Source of the DNA: Actinophytocola xanthii | Lineage (GTDB): Bacteria > Actinomycetota > Actinomycetes > Mycobacteriales > Pseudonocardiaceae | DNA: 64,000 bases | Direction of reading: 5' to 3' | Assembly: GCF_001921205.1 (NCBI RefSeq) | Contig: NZ_MSIE01000024.1 | Span: 62,001 to 126,000 of the forward strand | Shown: piece after piece, positions 50,324-59,910 of the stretch | Layout of the letters: every line of letters starts with the position of its first letter | How positions within the stretch are numbered: the stretch's first letter is position 1 | Notes under the pieces: generated by a model | Databases searched by the model: none | What the model was told of the DNA's origin: nothing | The model's input: the letters and a program-made list of their open reading frames with translations, nothing else | Position numbers and translations under genes: made by a program

Positions 50324-50357
50324 GGGGGCCCGCACTCGGACCTGGGTGCGGGCCCCC
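50324..50357 (+). terminator. intercistronic hairpin after the binding-protein gene
   Basis: A perfect 12-bp stem (GGGGGCCCGCAC, 50324-50335, complement 50346-50357) with a ten-base loop. Placed between binding protein and ATPase genes, it probably reduces downstream expression rather than ending transcription completely, as is usual for ABC operons. Confidence 0.7.
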
Positions 50358-50376
50358 TTCCGGAGTAGGAGGAACC

Positions 50377-51150
50377 ATGACTGAGCCCCTTCTCGAGCTG
50401 ATCGGGATCAACAAGAGCTTCGGCCCGGTGCACGTGCTGCACGACGTGAACCTGACCGTTCGCGCCGGCGAGGTCACCGCGCTGGTCGGCGACAACGGTG
50501 CCGGCAAGTCCACGCTGATCAAGTGCGTGGCGGGGATCCACCCCACCGACTCGGGCGAGGTCCGCTTCCGCGGCGAACCGGTCCACATCCACAGTCCCAA
50601 GGACGCCGCCGACCTCGGCATCGAGGTCGTGTACCAGGACCTCGCGCTGGCCGACAACCTCGACGTCGTGCAGAACATGTTCCTGGGCCGTGAGCGCGGG
50701 TCCGGGTGGCTGATGGACGAGTTCAGCATGGAGCGCGCGGCGCGCGAGACGCTCGCCTCGCTGTCGGTGCGCACGGTCAAGTCGGTCCGGACGCCGGTCT
50801 CGGCCCTGTCCGGTGGGCAGCGGCAGACCGTCGCGATCGCCAAGGCCGTGCTGTGGGACAGCAAGGTCGTGCTGCTCGACGAGCCGACCGCCGCGCTCGG
50901 CGTCGCGCAGACCCGCCAGGTCCTCGACCTGGTCCGCAGGCTCGCTGAGCAGGGTCTCGGCGTCGTCCTGATCAGCCACAACATGGCCGACGTGTTCGAG
51001 GTCGCGGATCGCATCTGCACCCTCTACCTGGGCCGCCTGGTCGCCGACCTGCCGGCGAAGGAGACCACCCACAGCCAGGTCGTCGAGCTGATCACCGCCG
51101 GCCGGTCGGGCGAGCTCGGTCTGGCCCGGCCCGAGCACGTCACCCTGTAG
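50377..51150 (+). CDS. sugar ABC transporter ATP-binding protein (single NBD)
   Basis: A 257-residue ATPase with one nucleotide-binding domain: Walker A GDNGAGKS, Q-loop region VVYQDLALADNLDVVQN, signature LSGGQRQTVAIAKA, Walker B VVLLDEPTAALGV, H-loop VVLISHNM. Unlike XylG/RbsA it has only one domain, the actinobacterial frc/xyl-type arrangement, and would act as a homodimer. AGGAGG-type site before ATG 50377. Confidence 0.94.
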   Translation: MTEPLLELIGINKSFGPVHVLHDVNLTVRAGEVTALVGDNGAGKSTLIKCVAGIHPTDSGEVRFRGEPVHIHSPKDAADLGIEVVYQDLALADNLDVVQNMFLGRERGSGWLMDEFSMERAARETLASLSVRTVKSVRTPVSALSGGQRQTVAIAKAVLWDSKVVLLDEPTAALGVAQTRQVLDLVRRLAEQGLGVVLISHNMADVFEVADRICTLYLGRLVADLPAKETTHSQVVELITAGRSGELGLARPEHVTL

Positions 51151-51175
51151 CCCCATACCCCCGAGGACCCCCTTC

Positions 51176-52615
51176 ATGACCGACTCACCGGCCAAGACCG
51201 AGACCCCACCGCCGCCGGTCGGCGGCGCGATCTCCGACTTCGGCATCGACACCACCTCCCAGTCCACGCGCGAGGCCATCGGGAACTACTTCGCCAGGCT
51301 GCGCGGCGGCGAGCTGGGTTCGCTGCCCGCGCTGCTGGGCCTCGCCGCCCTGGTGATCGCGTTCACCGCCCTGTCGGACAACTTCCTCACCCTGAACAAC
51401 ACGGCGAACCTGATCGCCCAGGGCGCCGGCAAGATGATCATCGCGATGGGCCTGGTCTACGTCCTGCTGCTGGGCGAGATCGACCTGTCCGCCGGCACGC
51501 TCTCCGGCGTCTGCGCGGCCGTGATGGCGATGCACTACGTCCGGGACGGCAACCTGCTCGGCGGCATGGGCAGCACCGTCTTCTACGTCTTCGTGCTCGG
51601 CATGGTCGTGGCCGCCGGCCTCGCGATCCTGATGCGGATCTGGGCCGGTGCGGTGCTCAGCCTCATCGCCGTGGCCATCGCGATGCTCGGCGTGCCGCCC
51701 AACGCCTGGATCGAGATGCTGCTCGCGGTCTGCGTCGGCGCCGCCATCGGCTGCATCACCGGCTTCATGGTCTCCAAGATCGGTATGCCCTCGTTCGTCG
51801 TGACGCTGGCGCTGTTCATCACCTGGCAGGGTGTGATCCTCCAGTTCATCGGCGAGGGCGGCGTGTTCGGCATCCGCACCTCGCCGATCCTGTTCAACGT
51901 CGCCAACGGCAGCCTGTCGCTGTTCGGCAGCTGGCTGCTGTGCCTCATCGCCGCCGGCGGCTACGCCGCGGTCGTGCTCGGCGAGCACTTCCGCCGGCTG
52001 CGCAAGGGCCTGGTGACCCGGCCGACACCGATCGTGCTGTTCAAGGTGGGTGCCGTCGCGGCCATCGCGATCCTGGCCACCTGGGCGCTCACGATCAACC
52101 GCTCGCCCAACCCCAACCTGGTGACTATCCAGGGCGTGCCCTACGTCGTGCCGATCATCCTGGCCCTGCTGGTCGTCGGGACCTACGTGCTCAACCGGAC
52201 CCGCTACGGGCGGCACATCTACGCGGTCGGCGGCAACGCCGAGGCGGCGCGCCGCGCCGGGATCAATGTGAGCAAGATCAGAGCGAGTGTCTTCGTGGTC
52301 TCCGCCTCCGCGGCGGCGATCGGTGCGATCGTGTACTCGTCCAAGGCGGGTTCGGTCGACCCGCAGGCCGGCGGCCTGAACACCCTGCTGTTCGCGGTGG
52401 GGGCCGCCGTCATCGGCGGCACGTCGCTGTTCGGTGGGCGGGGCAAGGTCGCCCACGCGGTCATCGGTGGGCTGGTGCTCGCGGTCGTGGAGAACGGCCT
52501 CGGGCTGCTCCGCCAGCCGGCCGCGGTGGTCAACATCGTCACCGGGCTCGTCCTGCTGCTCGCTGCCACGGTCGACGCCCTGTCCCGACGGAGGGCCGCC
52601 GCCGCACTGCGTTGA
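51176..52615 (+). CDS. sugar ABC transporter permease (XylH/RbsC-like)
   Basis: A 479-residue permease with a ~35-residue hydrophilic N-terminus and about 11 to 12 transmembrane segments. The family block appears at the C-terminus: RRAGINVSKIRASVFVVSASAAAIGAIVYSSKAGSVDP and AAVIGGTSLFGGRGKVAHAVIGGLVLAVVENGLGLL (in pieces). XylH length is typical for the long form. 25 bp after the ATPase gene. Confidence 0.94.
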   Translation: MTDSPAKTETPPPPVGGAISDFGIDTTSQSTREAIGNYFARLRGGELGSLPALLGLAALVIAFTALSDNFLTLNNTANLIAQGAGKMIIAMGLVYVLLLGEIDLSAGTLSGVCAAVMAMHYVRDGNLLGGMGSTVFYVFVLGMVVAAGLAILMRIWAGAVLSLIAVAIAMLGVPPNAWIEMLLAVCVGAAIGCITGFMVSKIGMPSFVVTLALFITWQGVILQFIGEGGVFGIRTSPILFNVANGSLSLFGSWLLCLIAAGGYAAVVLGEHFRRLRKGLVTRPTPIVLFKVGAVAAIAILATWALTINRSPNPNLVTIQGVPYVVPIILALLVVGTYVLNRTRYGRHIYAVGGNAEAARRAGINVSKIRASVFVVSASAAAIGAIVYSSKAGSVDPQAGGLNTLLFAVGAAVIGGTSLFGGRGKVAHAVIGGLVLAVVENGLGLLRQPAAVVNIVTGLVLLLAATVDALSRRRAAAALR

Positions 52616-52634
52616 CCAGACAGGAGCGAGGGGT

Positions 52635-53822
52635 TTGACGAGCACGCCAACGGGCGCGCCCAACCTGGGCGCACGCCCCGACGAGGTGCGCCGGCACAAC
52701 CGCACGGTCCTGTTACGGAGGTTGCACATCGAGGGCCCGTGCACCAGGGCCTCGCTCGCGGCGGAGCTCGGGCTCAACCGCAGCACGATCAAGGCCCTGG
52801 TGGACGGGCTCGCCGAGTCCGGGGTGGTCGAGGAGCGGGTACCTCGGCAGCGCAGCGGCGCCGGGCGCCCCTCGCTGCTCGTGCTCCCGCAGGCGCATGC
52901 CGCGGTCGTCCTGGCCGTGGACATCCGCGTCGAGCAGGTCTCGATCGCGCTGGTCGGGCTGGGCGGGGAGATCCTCGGGCGGAACAGCTGGAACCTGCGG
53001 GTCCGGACCCGGGAGCCGGCCGAAGTGGCGACCCACGTGGTGGACTCGGCGCTGCTGCTCGCCGCCGATCTCGGGGTGCGGATGGTGGCCGCCGGGATCT
53101 CGGTTCCCGGAGTCGTCCGACGTTCCGACGGTTTCGTCCACGAGGCACCCAACCTGCACTGGACCGACGTGCCGCTCGGCGACCGGCTCGGCTCGGTGTT
53201 CGACATGCCGATCATGGTCGGCAACGACGCGGAGCTGGGTGCGCTCGCCGAGCACCTGCGGGGCAGCGCGCGCGGCAGCTCGGACGCCGTGTACGTCACG
53301 GCGGACGTGGGCGTCGGGGGTGGGGTCATCTCCGACGGCTCCGCCCTGCGCGGCACCGCCGGCTACCTGGGCGAGCTTGGGCACATGGTGGTCAACCCCG
53401 CCGGCCGGTCCTGCTACTGCGGGAGCCGGGGCTGCTGGGAGACCGAGGTCGGCGAGCGGGCGCTCTGCCGCGTGCTGGGGCTGCGGGAGGGGGCCCCGCG
53501 GGGCTCCGTGGTGGCCGAGCTGCGGGCGCTGGCCGCCGATCCGGCGCAGGTCCGGTCCCGCCTCGGCGAGTTCGCCGACTGGCTGGAGGTCGGGCTGGTG
53601 AACGTGGTGAACGTCCTCGGTCCCGAGCTGGTGGTGCTGGGTGACCTGTTCACCGCACTGCCCGCGTCGCTGATCGCGGAGGTCGCCGAGTCGGTGCGGG
53701 AGCGAAGCCTGGTTTCGCGCGCGGTCGGGGGGACCAGGATCGTGACGTCCACTCTCGGGGCGGACGTCACTCTTCTGGGGGCCGCGGAACTCGCGTTCGA
53801 GTCGGTGCTGGGCGCCGTGTGA
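52635..53822 (+). CDS. ROK-family transcriptional regulator (XylR/NagC-like)
   Basis: A 395-residue ROK protein. N-terminal winged HTH (RASLAAELGLNRSTIKALVDGLAESGVVEE), then the ROK sugar-kinase fold: AGISVPGVV, VTADVGVGGGVISDG, GYLGELGHMVV and the zinc motif CYCGSRGCWETE (CxCGxxGCxE). TTG 52635 is chosen: AGGAG (52622-52626) precedes it at good spacing and no other start is near. Likely represses the preceding transporter genes through the inverted repeat at 49126; the inducer would be the transported sugar. Confidence 0.9.
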   Translation: MTSTPTGAPNLGARPDEVRRHNRTVLLRRLHIEGPCTRASLAAELGLNRSTIKALVDGLAESGVVEERVPRQRSGAGRPSLLVLPQAHAAVVLAVDIRVEQVSIALVGLGGEILGRNSWNLRVRTREPAEVATHVVDSALLLAADLGVRMVAAGISVPGVVRRSDGFVHEAPNLHWTDVPLGDRLGSVFDMPIMVGNDAELGALAEHLRGSARGSSDAVYVTADVGVGGGVISDGSALRGTAGYLGELGHMVVNPAGRSCYCGSRGCWETEVGERALCRVLGLREGAPRGSVVAELRALAADPAQVRSRLGEFADWLEVGLVNVVNVLGPELVVLGDLFTALPASLIAEVAESVRERSLVSRAVGGTRIVTSTLGADVTLLGAAELAFESVLGAV

Positions 53823-53889
53823 TAAGAGTCATGTCCGGCTGGATTGGTGATCGTCTGTCGGGCCTGTCTGATTCGTCCGGTCCGAACGC

Positions 53890-53925
53890 GGAGGGCGGGA
53901 CCCGGTCGACCGGGTCCCGCCCTCC
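53890..53925. terminator. bidirectional terminator, perfect 36-bp palindrome
   Basis: Two 18-base arms (GGAGGGCGGGACCCGGTC and its exact complement) without a single mismatch, between the convergent ROK and DUF7455 genes. Confidence 0.85.
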
Positions 53926-53939
53926 GAGCGTCGTTGTGA

Positions 53940-54125
53940 TCAGGCCTGACCGTGCTGGATGTTGGCCGACATCTCACGCAGGCGCTCCTGGTGCTTGCGG
54001 GCGTGGTGACCGCAGAAGAGGAGTTCGCCCCCGGAGGGAAGTACGGCGCGGACCTGGGCAGCGGCGCCACAGCGGTCGCAGCGGTCGGCAGCGGTCAGGT
54101 CGGGGCGGGCGAGTGTGGTGTTCAT
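53940..54125 (-). CDS. DUF7455 small zinc-ribbon protein
   Basis: A 61-residue protein with RCDRCG and a second LFCGHHARKH motif, giving a CxxC...CxxH zinc knuckle. Short actinobacterial proteins of this kind are usually found near sigA; function unknown. The convergent palindrome at 53890 ends its transcript. Divergent from an exporter gene. Confidence 0.85.
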   Translation of the reverse strand: MNTTLARPDLTAADRCDRCGAAAQVRAVLPSGGELLFCGHHARKHQERLREMSANIQHGQA

Positions 54126-54318
54126 GGTCGATCTCCCTCCGTCCCGGCACCGGTGGACCCGATGCCGTCTCCGGCTGCGATCACCATGAGGTGCTCGCGC
54201 CTTCTACTCTTCCAGACGTTCGAGCGATCGTCAGTGTTCCCGGCGGCATTAAGAGTTCGCTCAACGAGAGATTTAACCCGGTTGTCGCATCTGTACTCGT
54301 CCACTACAGGATCTGCTG

Positions 54319-55185
54319 GTGAACTCACTTGGTCGTGTGCTAAGCGGCACGAGAGTGCCGGCGCCGCTACTTTTCGTGGTCGGCGGCGTGTCGATGTACC
54401 TGGGCGCCGCGGCGGCGGTCTGGCTGTTCGACGAGCTCGACCCGGCGGGGGTGGCCTGGCTGCGGCAGTTCGGCGCCGCGCTCGTGCTGCTGGCCTGGCG
54501 CCGTCCCGGCCGGCACGCCTGGCGCGGCCGCGTGTTCTGGCTGGCGGTGGTGTTCGGTCTGGTCACGGCGGGGATGAACGTGGCCTTCTACGAGGCCATC
54601 GCCCGGCTGCCGCTGGGGACGGCCGTCGCGCTCGAGTTCGTGGGGCCGGTGCTGGTGGCCGCGTTCGGGTCGCGGACGGGCCGGGACGTCACGGCGTTGC
54701 TGCTGGTCGTGGCCGGCGTGGTGCTGATCGCGGACGTGCAGTGGGCCGGCAGCACGCTGGGGGTGCTGTTCGCGCTCGCGGCGGCTGTCCTGTGGGCCGG
54801 CTACATCGTGCTGGGCAAGCGGGTGGCGGACGTGGGCCTGGGCGTGGACGGCCTGGCCGTCGGGTTCGCGGCCGCCACCGTGCTGCTGGTGCCGCTGGCG
54901 TTCGGGACCGGGCCGGTGTGGACCTCGCCCCGGCTGCTGTTCCTGGGAATCGGGGTCGGTGTCGCGTCCACGGTGGTGCCGTACGTGTTGGACCAGGTGG
55001 TCCTGCGCCGGCTGGGGTCGTCGGCGTTCGCGTTGCTGCTGGCGTTACTGCCGGTGACGGCGACGGTGATCGGGCTGGTGGTGCTGCGGCAGGTGCCGAC
55101 GCTGCCGGAGGCACTGGGGATCCTCGCGGTCGTGGGCGGGCTGGCCATGCGCTCCCGCGAGCCGGCCCGTCCCGAGCCGCTCTGA
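54319..55185 (+). CDS. EamA-family transporter (RhtA-like)
   Basis: A 288-residue drug/metabolite transporter with ten hydrophobic helices in two EamA repeats. The block YEAIARLPLGTAVALEFVGPVLVAAFGSR is characteristic of the RhtA threonine/homoserine exporter branch; the second half has ALLLALLPVTATVIGLVVLRQVPTLPEALGI. Start GTG 54319; AGGA seven bases before. Exported substrate not certain. Confidence 0.88.
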   Translation: MNSLGRVLSGTRVPAPLLFVVGGVSMYLGAAAAVWLFDELDPAGVAWLRQFGAALVLLAWRRPGRHAWRGRVFWLAVVFGLVTAGMNVAFYEAIARLPLGTAVALEFVGPVLVAAFGSRTGRDVTALLLVVAGVVLIADVQWAGSTLGVLFALAAAVLWAGYIVLGKRVADVGLGVDGLAVGFAAATVLLVPLAFGTGPVWTSPRLLFLGIGVGVASTVVPYVLDQVVLRRLGSSAFALLLALLPVTATVIGLVVLRQVPTLPEALGILAVVGGLAMRSREPARPEPL

Positions 55186-55257
55186 GGTCCCCGGTGGCAG
55201 ACCGGGCCTCGAGCTGGGCTCCACCGCGCCTCGAGGTCACCCGGGGCCGCTGAGACG

Positions 55258-55294
55258 CCGAACGCCCGCCGGCGCGGGGCCGACGGGCGTTCGG
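55258..55294. terminator. terminator between the exporter and sigA
   Basis: An 11-bp stem (CCGAACGCCCG, 55258-55268, complement 55284-55294) with a 15-base GC-rich loop that can pair further. Serves the convergent genes on both sides. Confidence 0.65.
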
Positions 55295-55313
55295 GGTGCC
55301 GTGAGGAGCGGTC

Positions 55314-56663
55314 TCACTCCAGGTAGTCGCGCAGGACCTGGGAGCGGGAGGGGTGGCGCAGCTTGGACATGGTCTTCGACTCGATCTGACGGATGCGCTC
55401 CCGGGTCACGCCGTAGACCTGGCCGATCTCGTCCAGGGTCCTGGGCTGCCCGTCGGTCAGGCCGAAACGGAGGCGGACCACGCCGGCCTCGCGCTCGGAC
55501 AGGGTGGCCAGCACCGACTGGAGCTGGTCCTGCAGCAGCGTGAAGCTCACCGCGTCGACCGCGACGACGGCCTCGGAGTCCTCGATGAAGTCGCCGAGCT
55601 GGCTGTCGCCCTCGTCGCCGATGGTCTGGTCGAGCGAGATGGGCTCCCGGGCGTACTGCTGGATCTCCAGCACCTTCTCCGGGGTGATGTCCATCTCCTT
55701 GGCCAGCTCCTCCGGCGTCGGCTCGCGGCCGAGGTCCTGGAGCAGCTCGCGCTGGATGCGGCCCAGCTTGTTGATGACCTCGACCATGTGGACCGGGATG
55801 CGGATGGTCCTGGCCTGGTCGGCCATCGCGCGGGTGATCGCCTGGCGGATCCACCACGTGGCGTAGGTGGAGAACTTGTAGCCCTTGGTGTAGTCGAACT
55901 TCTCGACCGCGCGGATCAGGCCCAGGTTGCCCTCCTGGATCAGGTCCAGGAACGCCATGCCGCGACCGGTGTAGCGCTTGGCCAGCGACACCACCAGCCG
56001 CAGGTTCGCCTCCAGCAGGTGGTTCTTGGCCCGCTCACCGTCGCGCACGATCCAGCGCAGGTCGCGGCGCATCTGGGGGGCGAGCTTCTCCGAGGACTCC
56101 TCCTCGGCCTTGCGCACCCGCTCCGCCGCGTACAGGCCGGCCTCGATCCGCTTGGCGAGCTCGACCTCCTCCTCGGCGTTGAGCAGCGCGACCTTGCCGA
56201 TCTGCTTGAGGTAGGCGCGGACGGAGTCCGCGGACGCGGTGAGCTCGGCGTCCTTGCGGGCCTGCCGCAGGGCCTCCGACTCCTCCTCGTCCCAGACGAA
56301 GTCGCCGTCCTTGGTCTCCTTGCCGCTCTTCTCCTCGGCCGGCTCCTCCTCGGCCACCGGCTCCTCGACGATGTCGACCTCGACGTCCTCCAGGTCCTCC
56401 AGATCGGGGGACTCGAGATCGGGCTCGTCGCCGTCCGGCTCCGCACCCGCCCCGTCGGCCTTCTTGGTGGTCTCACCGGCCTTGGTCTTCTTGGCGCCGG
56501 CGGACTTGGCCGCGGTCTTGCGGGGCGCCCGGGTGGCCGGCTTCTTCGTCGCGGTCTTCAAGGCAGGCTTCTCGGTCGATTCGGTGTCCGGCTGGGCGTC
56601 CGCCGGCTTGGCGTCGCCCGCCGAGGCGGTGGAGCGTCGGGTTGCGGTTCGTGCGGCTGCCAC
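55314..56663 (-). CDS. sigA: principal RNA polymerase sigma factor SigA/HrdB
   Basis: The essential housekeeping sigma factor. From GTG 56663 the protein has 449 residues. An Ala/Lys/Glu-rich N-terminal region 1.1 ([17 protein letters not shown]; long acidic run) precedes the conserved regions: [69 protein letters not shown], region 3 [17 protein letters not shown], region 4 [23 protein letters not shown] 56663 is preferred because AAAGGG lies just upstream; longer starts exist at 56717 and 56768. Confidence 0.97.
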   Translation of the reverse strand: MAAARTATRRSTASAGDAKPADAQPDTESTEKPALKTATKKPATRAPRKTAAKSAGAKKTKAGETTKKADGAGAEPDGDEPDLESPDLEDLEDVEVDIVEEPVAEEEPAEEKSGKETKDGDFVWDEEESEALRQARKDAELTASADSVRAYLKQIGKVALLNAEEEVELAKRIEAGLYAAERVRKAEEESSEKLAPQMRRDLRWIVRDGERAKNHLLEANLRLVVSLAKRYTGRGMAFLDLIQEGNLGLIRAVEKFDYTKGYKFSTYATWWIRQAITRAMADQARTIRIPVHMVEVINKLGRIQRELLQDLGREPTPEELAKEMDITPEKVLEIQQYAREPISLDQTIGDEGDSQLGDFIEDSEAVVAVDAVSFTLLQDQLQSVLATLSEREAGVVRLRFGLTDGQPRTLDEIGQVYGVTRERIRQIESKTMSKLRHPSRSQVLRDYLE

Positions 56664-56766
56664 GTACGCCCTTTCGCTGCGGTCTATCACGGGGACCAGG
56701 GACAACACTCTGGTCATCCGGATTTCGGGAAAGACCCGGGACACTGTGTGTCGCGGGTACCGTTCC

Positions 56767-56772
56767 ATTGTA
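56767..56772 (-). promoter_or_regulatory. -10-like hexamer of a sigA promoter
   Basis: TACAAT on the minus strand, ~105 bp before the sigA GTG, in an otherwise GC-rich stretch. No good -35 was seen, so this is tentative. Confidence 0.3.
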
Positions 56773-56832
56773 ACGACGATCCCCCGGAAGGGGTGCGCCC
56801 CGGCGAAAGATCCGTCCCTCGCCGGGACGGTG

Positions 56833-57594
56833 TCACCCGTGGTGGCCCTGGCGGGCGGCGAGGGCCGCCCCGACGATGCCCGCGTCGTTGCGCAGTTCGG
56901 CCGCGACGACCTTCGTGCGCACCTCGAGCAGCGGCAGCCACTTGTCGGCCTTCTTGCTCACCCCGCCACCGGCGATGATCAGGTCCGGCCAGATGAGGTC
57001 CTCGACGCTGCGCAGGTACCGGGTCACCCGCTTGGCCCAGTCCGCCCAGGACAGGTCGTTCTCCTCCTTGACCGAGGCGGCCGCGCGGGTCTCCGCGTCG
57101 TGCCCGTCGACCTCGAGGTGGCCGAACTCGGTGTTGGGGACGAGCGTGCCGTCCCGGAACAACGCGCTGCCGATACCGGTGCCGAAGGTCAGCAGGATGA
57201 CCACGCCCTCGCGGTCCTGCGGCCAGCCGTAGGTGATCTCGGCGACTCCGGCCGCGTCGGCGTCGTTGAGCACGACCACGTCCCCCGGCTGGCGGCCCAG
57301 CCGCTGCGCGAACAGCGTGGCGGCGTCGGTGCCCATCCAGTCCTTGTCGATGTTGGCCGCGGTGGCCACGGTCCCGTTCTTGATCACCGCGGGCAGGGTG
57401 ACGCCGACCTTGCCGGTCCAGCCGAACTCGTCGACGATCTGCCTGACCACCTCGGCGACCGCGTCCGGCTTGGAGGGGTCGGGTGTCGGGATCCGCAACC
57501 GCTCGCCCTGCAGCTTCCCGGCATCGAGGTCGACAACGCCTCCCTTGATGCCCGAACCGCCGATGTCCACGCCGAAGCCGAGGGTTGCGCCCAT
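56833..57594 (-). CDS. ppgK: polyphosphate glucokinase
   Basis: Phosphorylates glucose using polyphosphate or ATP. The 253-residue ROK-type enzyme has the phosphate loop [32 protein letters not shown] (catalytic Asp), [13 protein letters not shown] and FGHLEVDG, plus the C-terminal [14 protein letters not shown]. Start: ATG 57594, with GTG 57600 two codons earlier also possible. It is divergent from suhB and downstream of sigA as in mycobacteria (Rv2702). Confidence 0.96.
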   Translation of the reverse strand: MGATLGFGVDIGGSGIKGGVVDLDAGKLQGERLRIPTPDPSKPDAVAEVVRQIVDEFGWTGKVGVTLPAVIKNGTVATAANIDKDWMGTDAATLFAQRLGRQPGDVVVLNDADAAGVAEITYGWPQDREGVVILLTFGTGIGSALFRDGTLVPNTEFGHLEVDGHDAETRAAASVKEENDLSWADWAKRVTRYLRSVEDLIWPDLIIAGGGVSKKADKWLPLLEVRTKVVAAELRNDAGIVGAALAARQGHHG

Positions 57595-57668
57595 CCCCAC
57601 GGATCCCTTCGTACTCGATTCAGCTCACCGTCCCCCGGACCTTAGCCGGGTGTGGTCGGATAGGTCTT

Positions 57669-58460
57669 GTGGGTGTTGCAGAGGGAGACCTTCTCGAGAT
57701 CGCGCTGGTGGTCGCGGAGGAGGCCGCGGGGCTCGCCAGACGGGCCCGCGACGGCGCCATCGAGGACGTCGACACCAAGTCCAGCGAGACCGACGTGGTG
57801 ACCGCCGCGGACCTCGCGGTGGAGCGGTTGGTCCGCGACCGGCTGGCCGAGCTGCGGCCGGGCGAGCCGGTGCTCGGCGAGGAGGCCGGCGCCTCCGGAG
57901 ACCCCGGCGACGGGGTGCGGTGGGTGGTGGACCCGATCGACGGCACCGTGAACTACCTCTACGGCTACCCCTGGTACGCGGTGTCGCTCGCGGCCCAGGT
58001 CGGCGACGAGTCGGTGGCGGCGGCGGTGGTCGAGCCGGTCTCCGGCCGGCGGTGGACCGCCGTCCGGGGCGGCGGCGCCTTCCTGGACGGGCGCCCGCTG
58101 CGGGTGTCCTCGGCGACCAGGCTCGAGCTGTCCCTGGTCGGCACCGGGTTCGCCTACCGCGTCGAGCGGCGGGCCAGGCAGGCGGTCGCGGTGTCGCGGC
58201 TGCTCGGCCGGGTGCGGGACATCCGGCGGGCCGGGGCCGCCTCGCTGGACCTGTGCGCGGTCGCCGCCGGATGGCTCGACGGGTACTTCGAGCACGGCCT
58301 GAACCGGTGGGACTGGGCGGGCGGAGCGCTGATCGCCGAGGAGGCCGGCGCGGTCGTGCGCCTGCCGGCCTCGGCCGACGGCCTCACGTTCGTCGCGGCC
58401 CCCGGCATCGCCGAGGAGCTGTGGACGGCCCTGTCCGAGGCCGGGTACGGGGAGGTCTGA
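57669..58460 (+). CDS. suhB: inositol monophosphatase family protein (SuhB)
   Basis: A 263-residue Mg-dependent phosphatase. Metal site: GEEAG, DPIDGTVNY (WVVDPIDGT) and WDWAGG; also TDVVTAADLAVE. Generates free inositol from inositol phosphate, feeding phosphatidylinositol and mycothiol in actinobacteria. GTG 57669 is used; no ribosome binding site, so possibly leaderless. Divergent from ppgK. Confidence 0.93.
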   Translation: MGVAEGDLLEIALVVAEEAAGLARRARDGAIEDVDTKSSETDVVTAADLAVERLVRDRLAELRPGEPVLGEEAGASGDPGDGVRWVVDPIDGTVNYLYGYPWYAVSLAAQVGDESVAAAVVEPVSGRRWTAVRGGGAFLDGRPLRVSSATRLELSLVGTGFAYRVERRARQAVAVSRLLGRVRDIRRAGAASLDLCAVAAGWLDGYFEHGLNRWDWAGGALIAEEAGAVVRLPASADGLTFVAAPGIAEELWTALSEAGYGEV

Positions 58461-58506
58461 CCCGGTACGAGGCCCATCGACCGGAACCGTTGCGGACTCG
58501 CCCTGT

Positions 58507-59214
58507 TCAGCAGCGCACGTCGCGCGCGCCGGTCAGCAACGCGCCGTCGATCTCCGGCTGGGGGCCGTTGGCCTGCAGCCCGCCCTTGGTCTCCGGGTGC
58601 TCCTCGGCCCACTGCTCGAGCTTCTCCAGCGCCGAGCGAGCCGAGGAGTTCGGGCGCAGGGTGTCGAAGTCCTCGCCGATCGCCACGTCGACCGTGGCGT
58701 CCTTGCGCTCGTCGCGGACCAGCTGCGCGCAGGGCTCGACCAGGCTCAGCGTCCTGGCCGCCGCGGTGCCCTGCGGGCCGAAGCGGATCTGGCTGCGGCA
58801 GGTCATCGTGTTGCCGTAGAGCGGGTCGTTCGTTGGCTTGGCGACCTGCTCGAAGCCCAGCTGCCGCAGGCTCTCGGTGACGATCCGGGCAGCGCCCTTC
58901 GTCGTGCTCGCGTTCACCACCCTGACCAGGACCTGTCGGGGCGGGGCGGGAACGGTGCGGTCCAGCGAGGTGTAGTCGAGGGCCTTGCCGAGCGTGGTCG
59001 GCGGCGTGGACGGCGTGGTCTTCTGAGCCGGTGCGGGCCCCGGCGGGTCGCAGTGCGTCGCGTTCGCCGTCGCCTCCCGCTCGGTGGACATCACGTTGAG
59101 CCAGACCATGGTGGCGGCGATGCCGAGCACCAGGATCAGGATGAACGCGGGCAGTGGACGCCGCTTCCGATAGCGCTGCGGGCCGTTGCTCGGCCACACG
59201 TTTCCGGACGCCAC
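58507..59214 (-). CDS. cei: envelope integrity protein Cei
   Basis: A 235-residue membrane-anchored protein: basic N-terminus, one transmembrane helix (LPAFILILVLGIAATMVWL), then an extracytoplasmic LytR_C (alpha/beta) domain (RQVLVRVVNASTTKGAARIVTESLRQLGFE) with cysteines in NATHCD, TMTCRS, EPCAQ and the final RC. Mycobacterial Cei (Rv2700) maintains envelope integrity; the order sigA, ppgK, suhB, cei supports orthology. Convergent with suhB. Confidence 0.9.
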   Translation of the reverse strand: MASGNVWPSNGPQRYRKRRPLPAFILILVLGIAATMVWLNVMSTEREATANATHCDPPGPAPAQKTTPSTPPTTLGKALDYTSLDRTVPAPPRQVLVRVVNASTTKGAARIVTESLRQLGFEQVAKPTNDPLYGNTMTCRSQIRFGPQGTAAARTLSLVEPCAQLVRDERKDATVDVAIGEDFDTLRPNSSARSALEKLEQWAEEHPETKGGLQANGPQPEIDGALLTGARDVRC

Positions 59215-59589
59215 CGCTCCGCCTCCTCCGGTCCGAAAAAGACCCCTCCGACACCCCAGTACCCGACGCTGGTCAGCCTAGGCGTTTCCCGCTTCTTCGG
59301 CGGGGCGGGGCGGCTCCTGAAGGCGCATCGTGTCGAGATTGAGTCATGGCCGGTCGAGAACGACGCCGAGCCGCTGACACACCCGACCGAGTGAGCTGCT
59401 GGATGCCGGCGGATCCATGGGCTACCCTCTGCGGGCTCCAGTCATCGGATGTTCTGGCGAATCGATTCCGACGGGTCTGGCGTGCCGGCGTGTCGCGCGA
59501 GACCTCGGTCACGTGAGACGCGGGCACAAACTGGAGCGCCTGAACGTTGACCAGCGGCACGAACAATCCTGAAGTGGGGGTGCTGGACC
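59215..59589. other. 375-bp region between cei and the DUF4193 gene
   Basis: Divergent promoter region for cei (minus) and the DUF4193 gene (plus). No gene, repeat or operator of note was recognised. Confidence 0.5.
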
Positions 59590-59898
59590 ATGGCCACCGA
59601 TTACGACGCGCCACGCCGCAGCGAGGCCGACGACCTCGCGGAGGACTCTCTCGAAGAGCTCAAGGCGCGTCGGAACGAGAACCAGTCCGGGGTAGTCGAC
59701 GTGGACGAGTCGGAGACCGCGGAGAGCTTCGAGCTGCCCGGTGCGGATCTCTCCGGCCTGTCCGGCGAGGACCTCACCGTCCGCGTCGTGCCGAAGCAGG
59801 CCGACGAGTTCACCTGTTCCAAGTGCTTCCTGGTGCACCACAGGAGCAGGTTGGCCGAGGAGAGCAGCGGGCAGTACATCTGCCGCGACTGCGCCTGA
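59590..59898 (+). CDS. DUF4193 protein
   Basis: A 102-residue acidic protein, actinobacterial DUF4193 (Rv2699c). N-terminal MATDYDAPRRSEADDLAEDSLEELKARR, then a C-terminal zinc ribbon CSKCFLVHHRSRLAEESSG...CRDC (CxxC...CxxC). Very conserved near sigA and dut; function unknown. Confidence 0.93.
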   Translation: MATDYDAPRRSEADDLAEDSLEELKARRNENQSGVVDVDESETAESFELPGADLSGLSGEDLTVRVVPKQADEFTCSKCFLVHHRSRLAEESSGQYICRDCA

Positions 59899-59910
59899 CG
59901 GACGCGCGGG

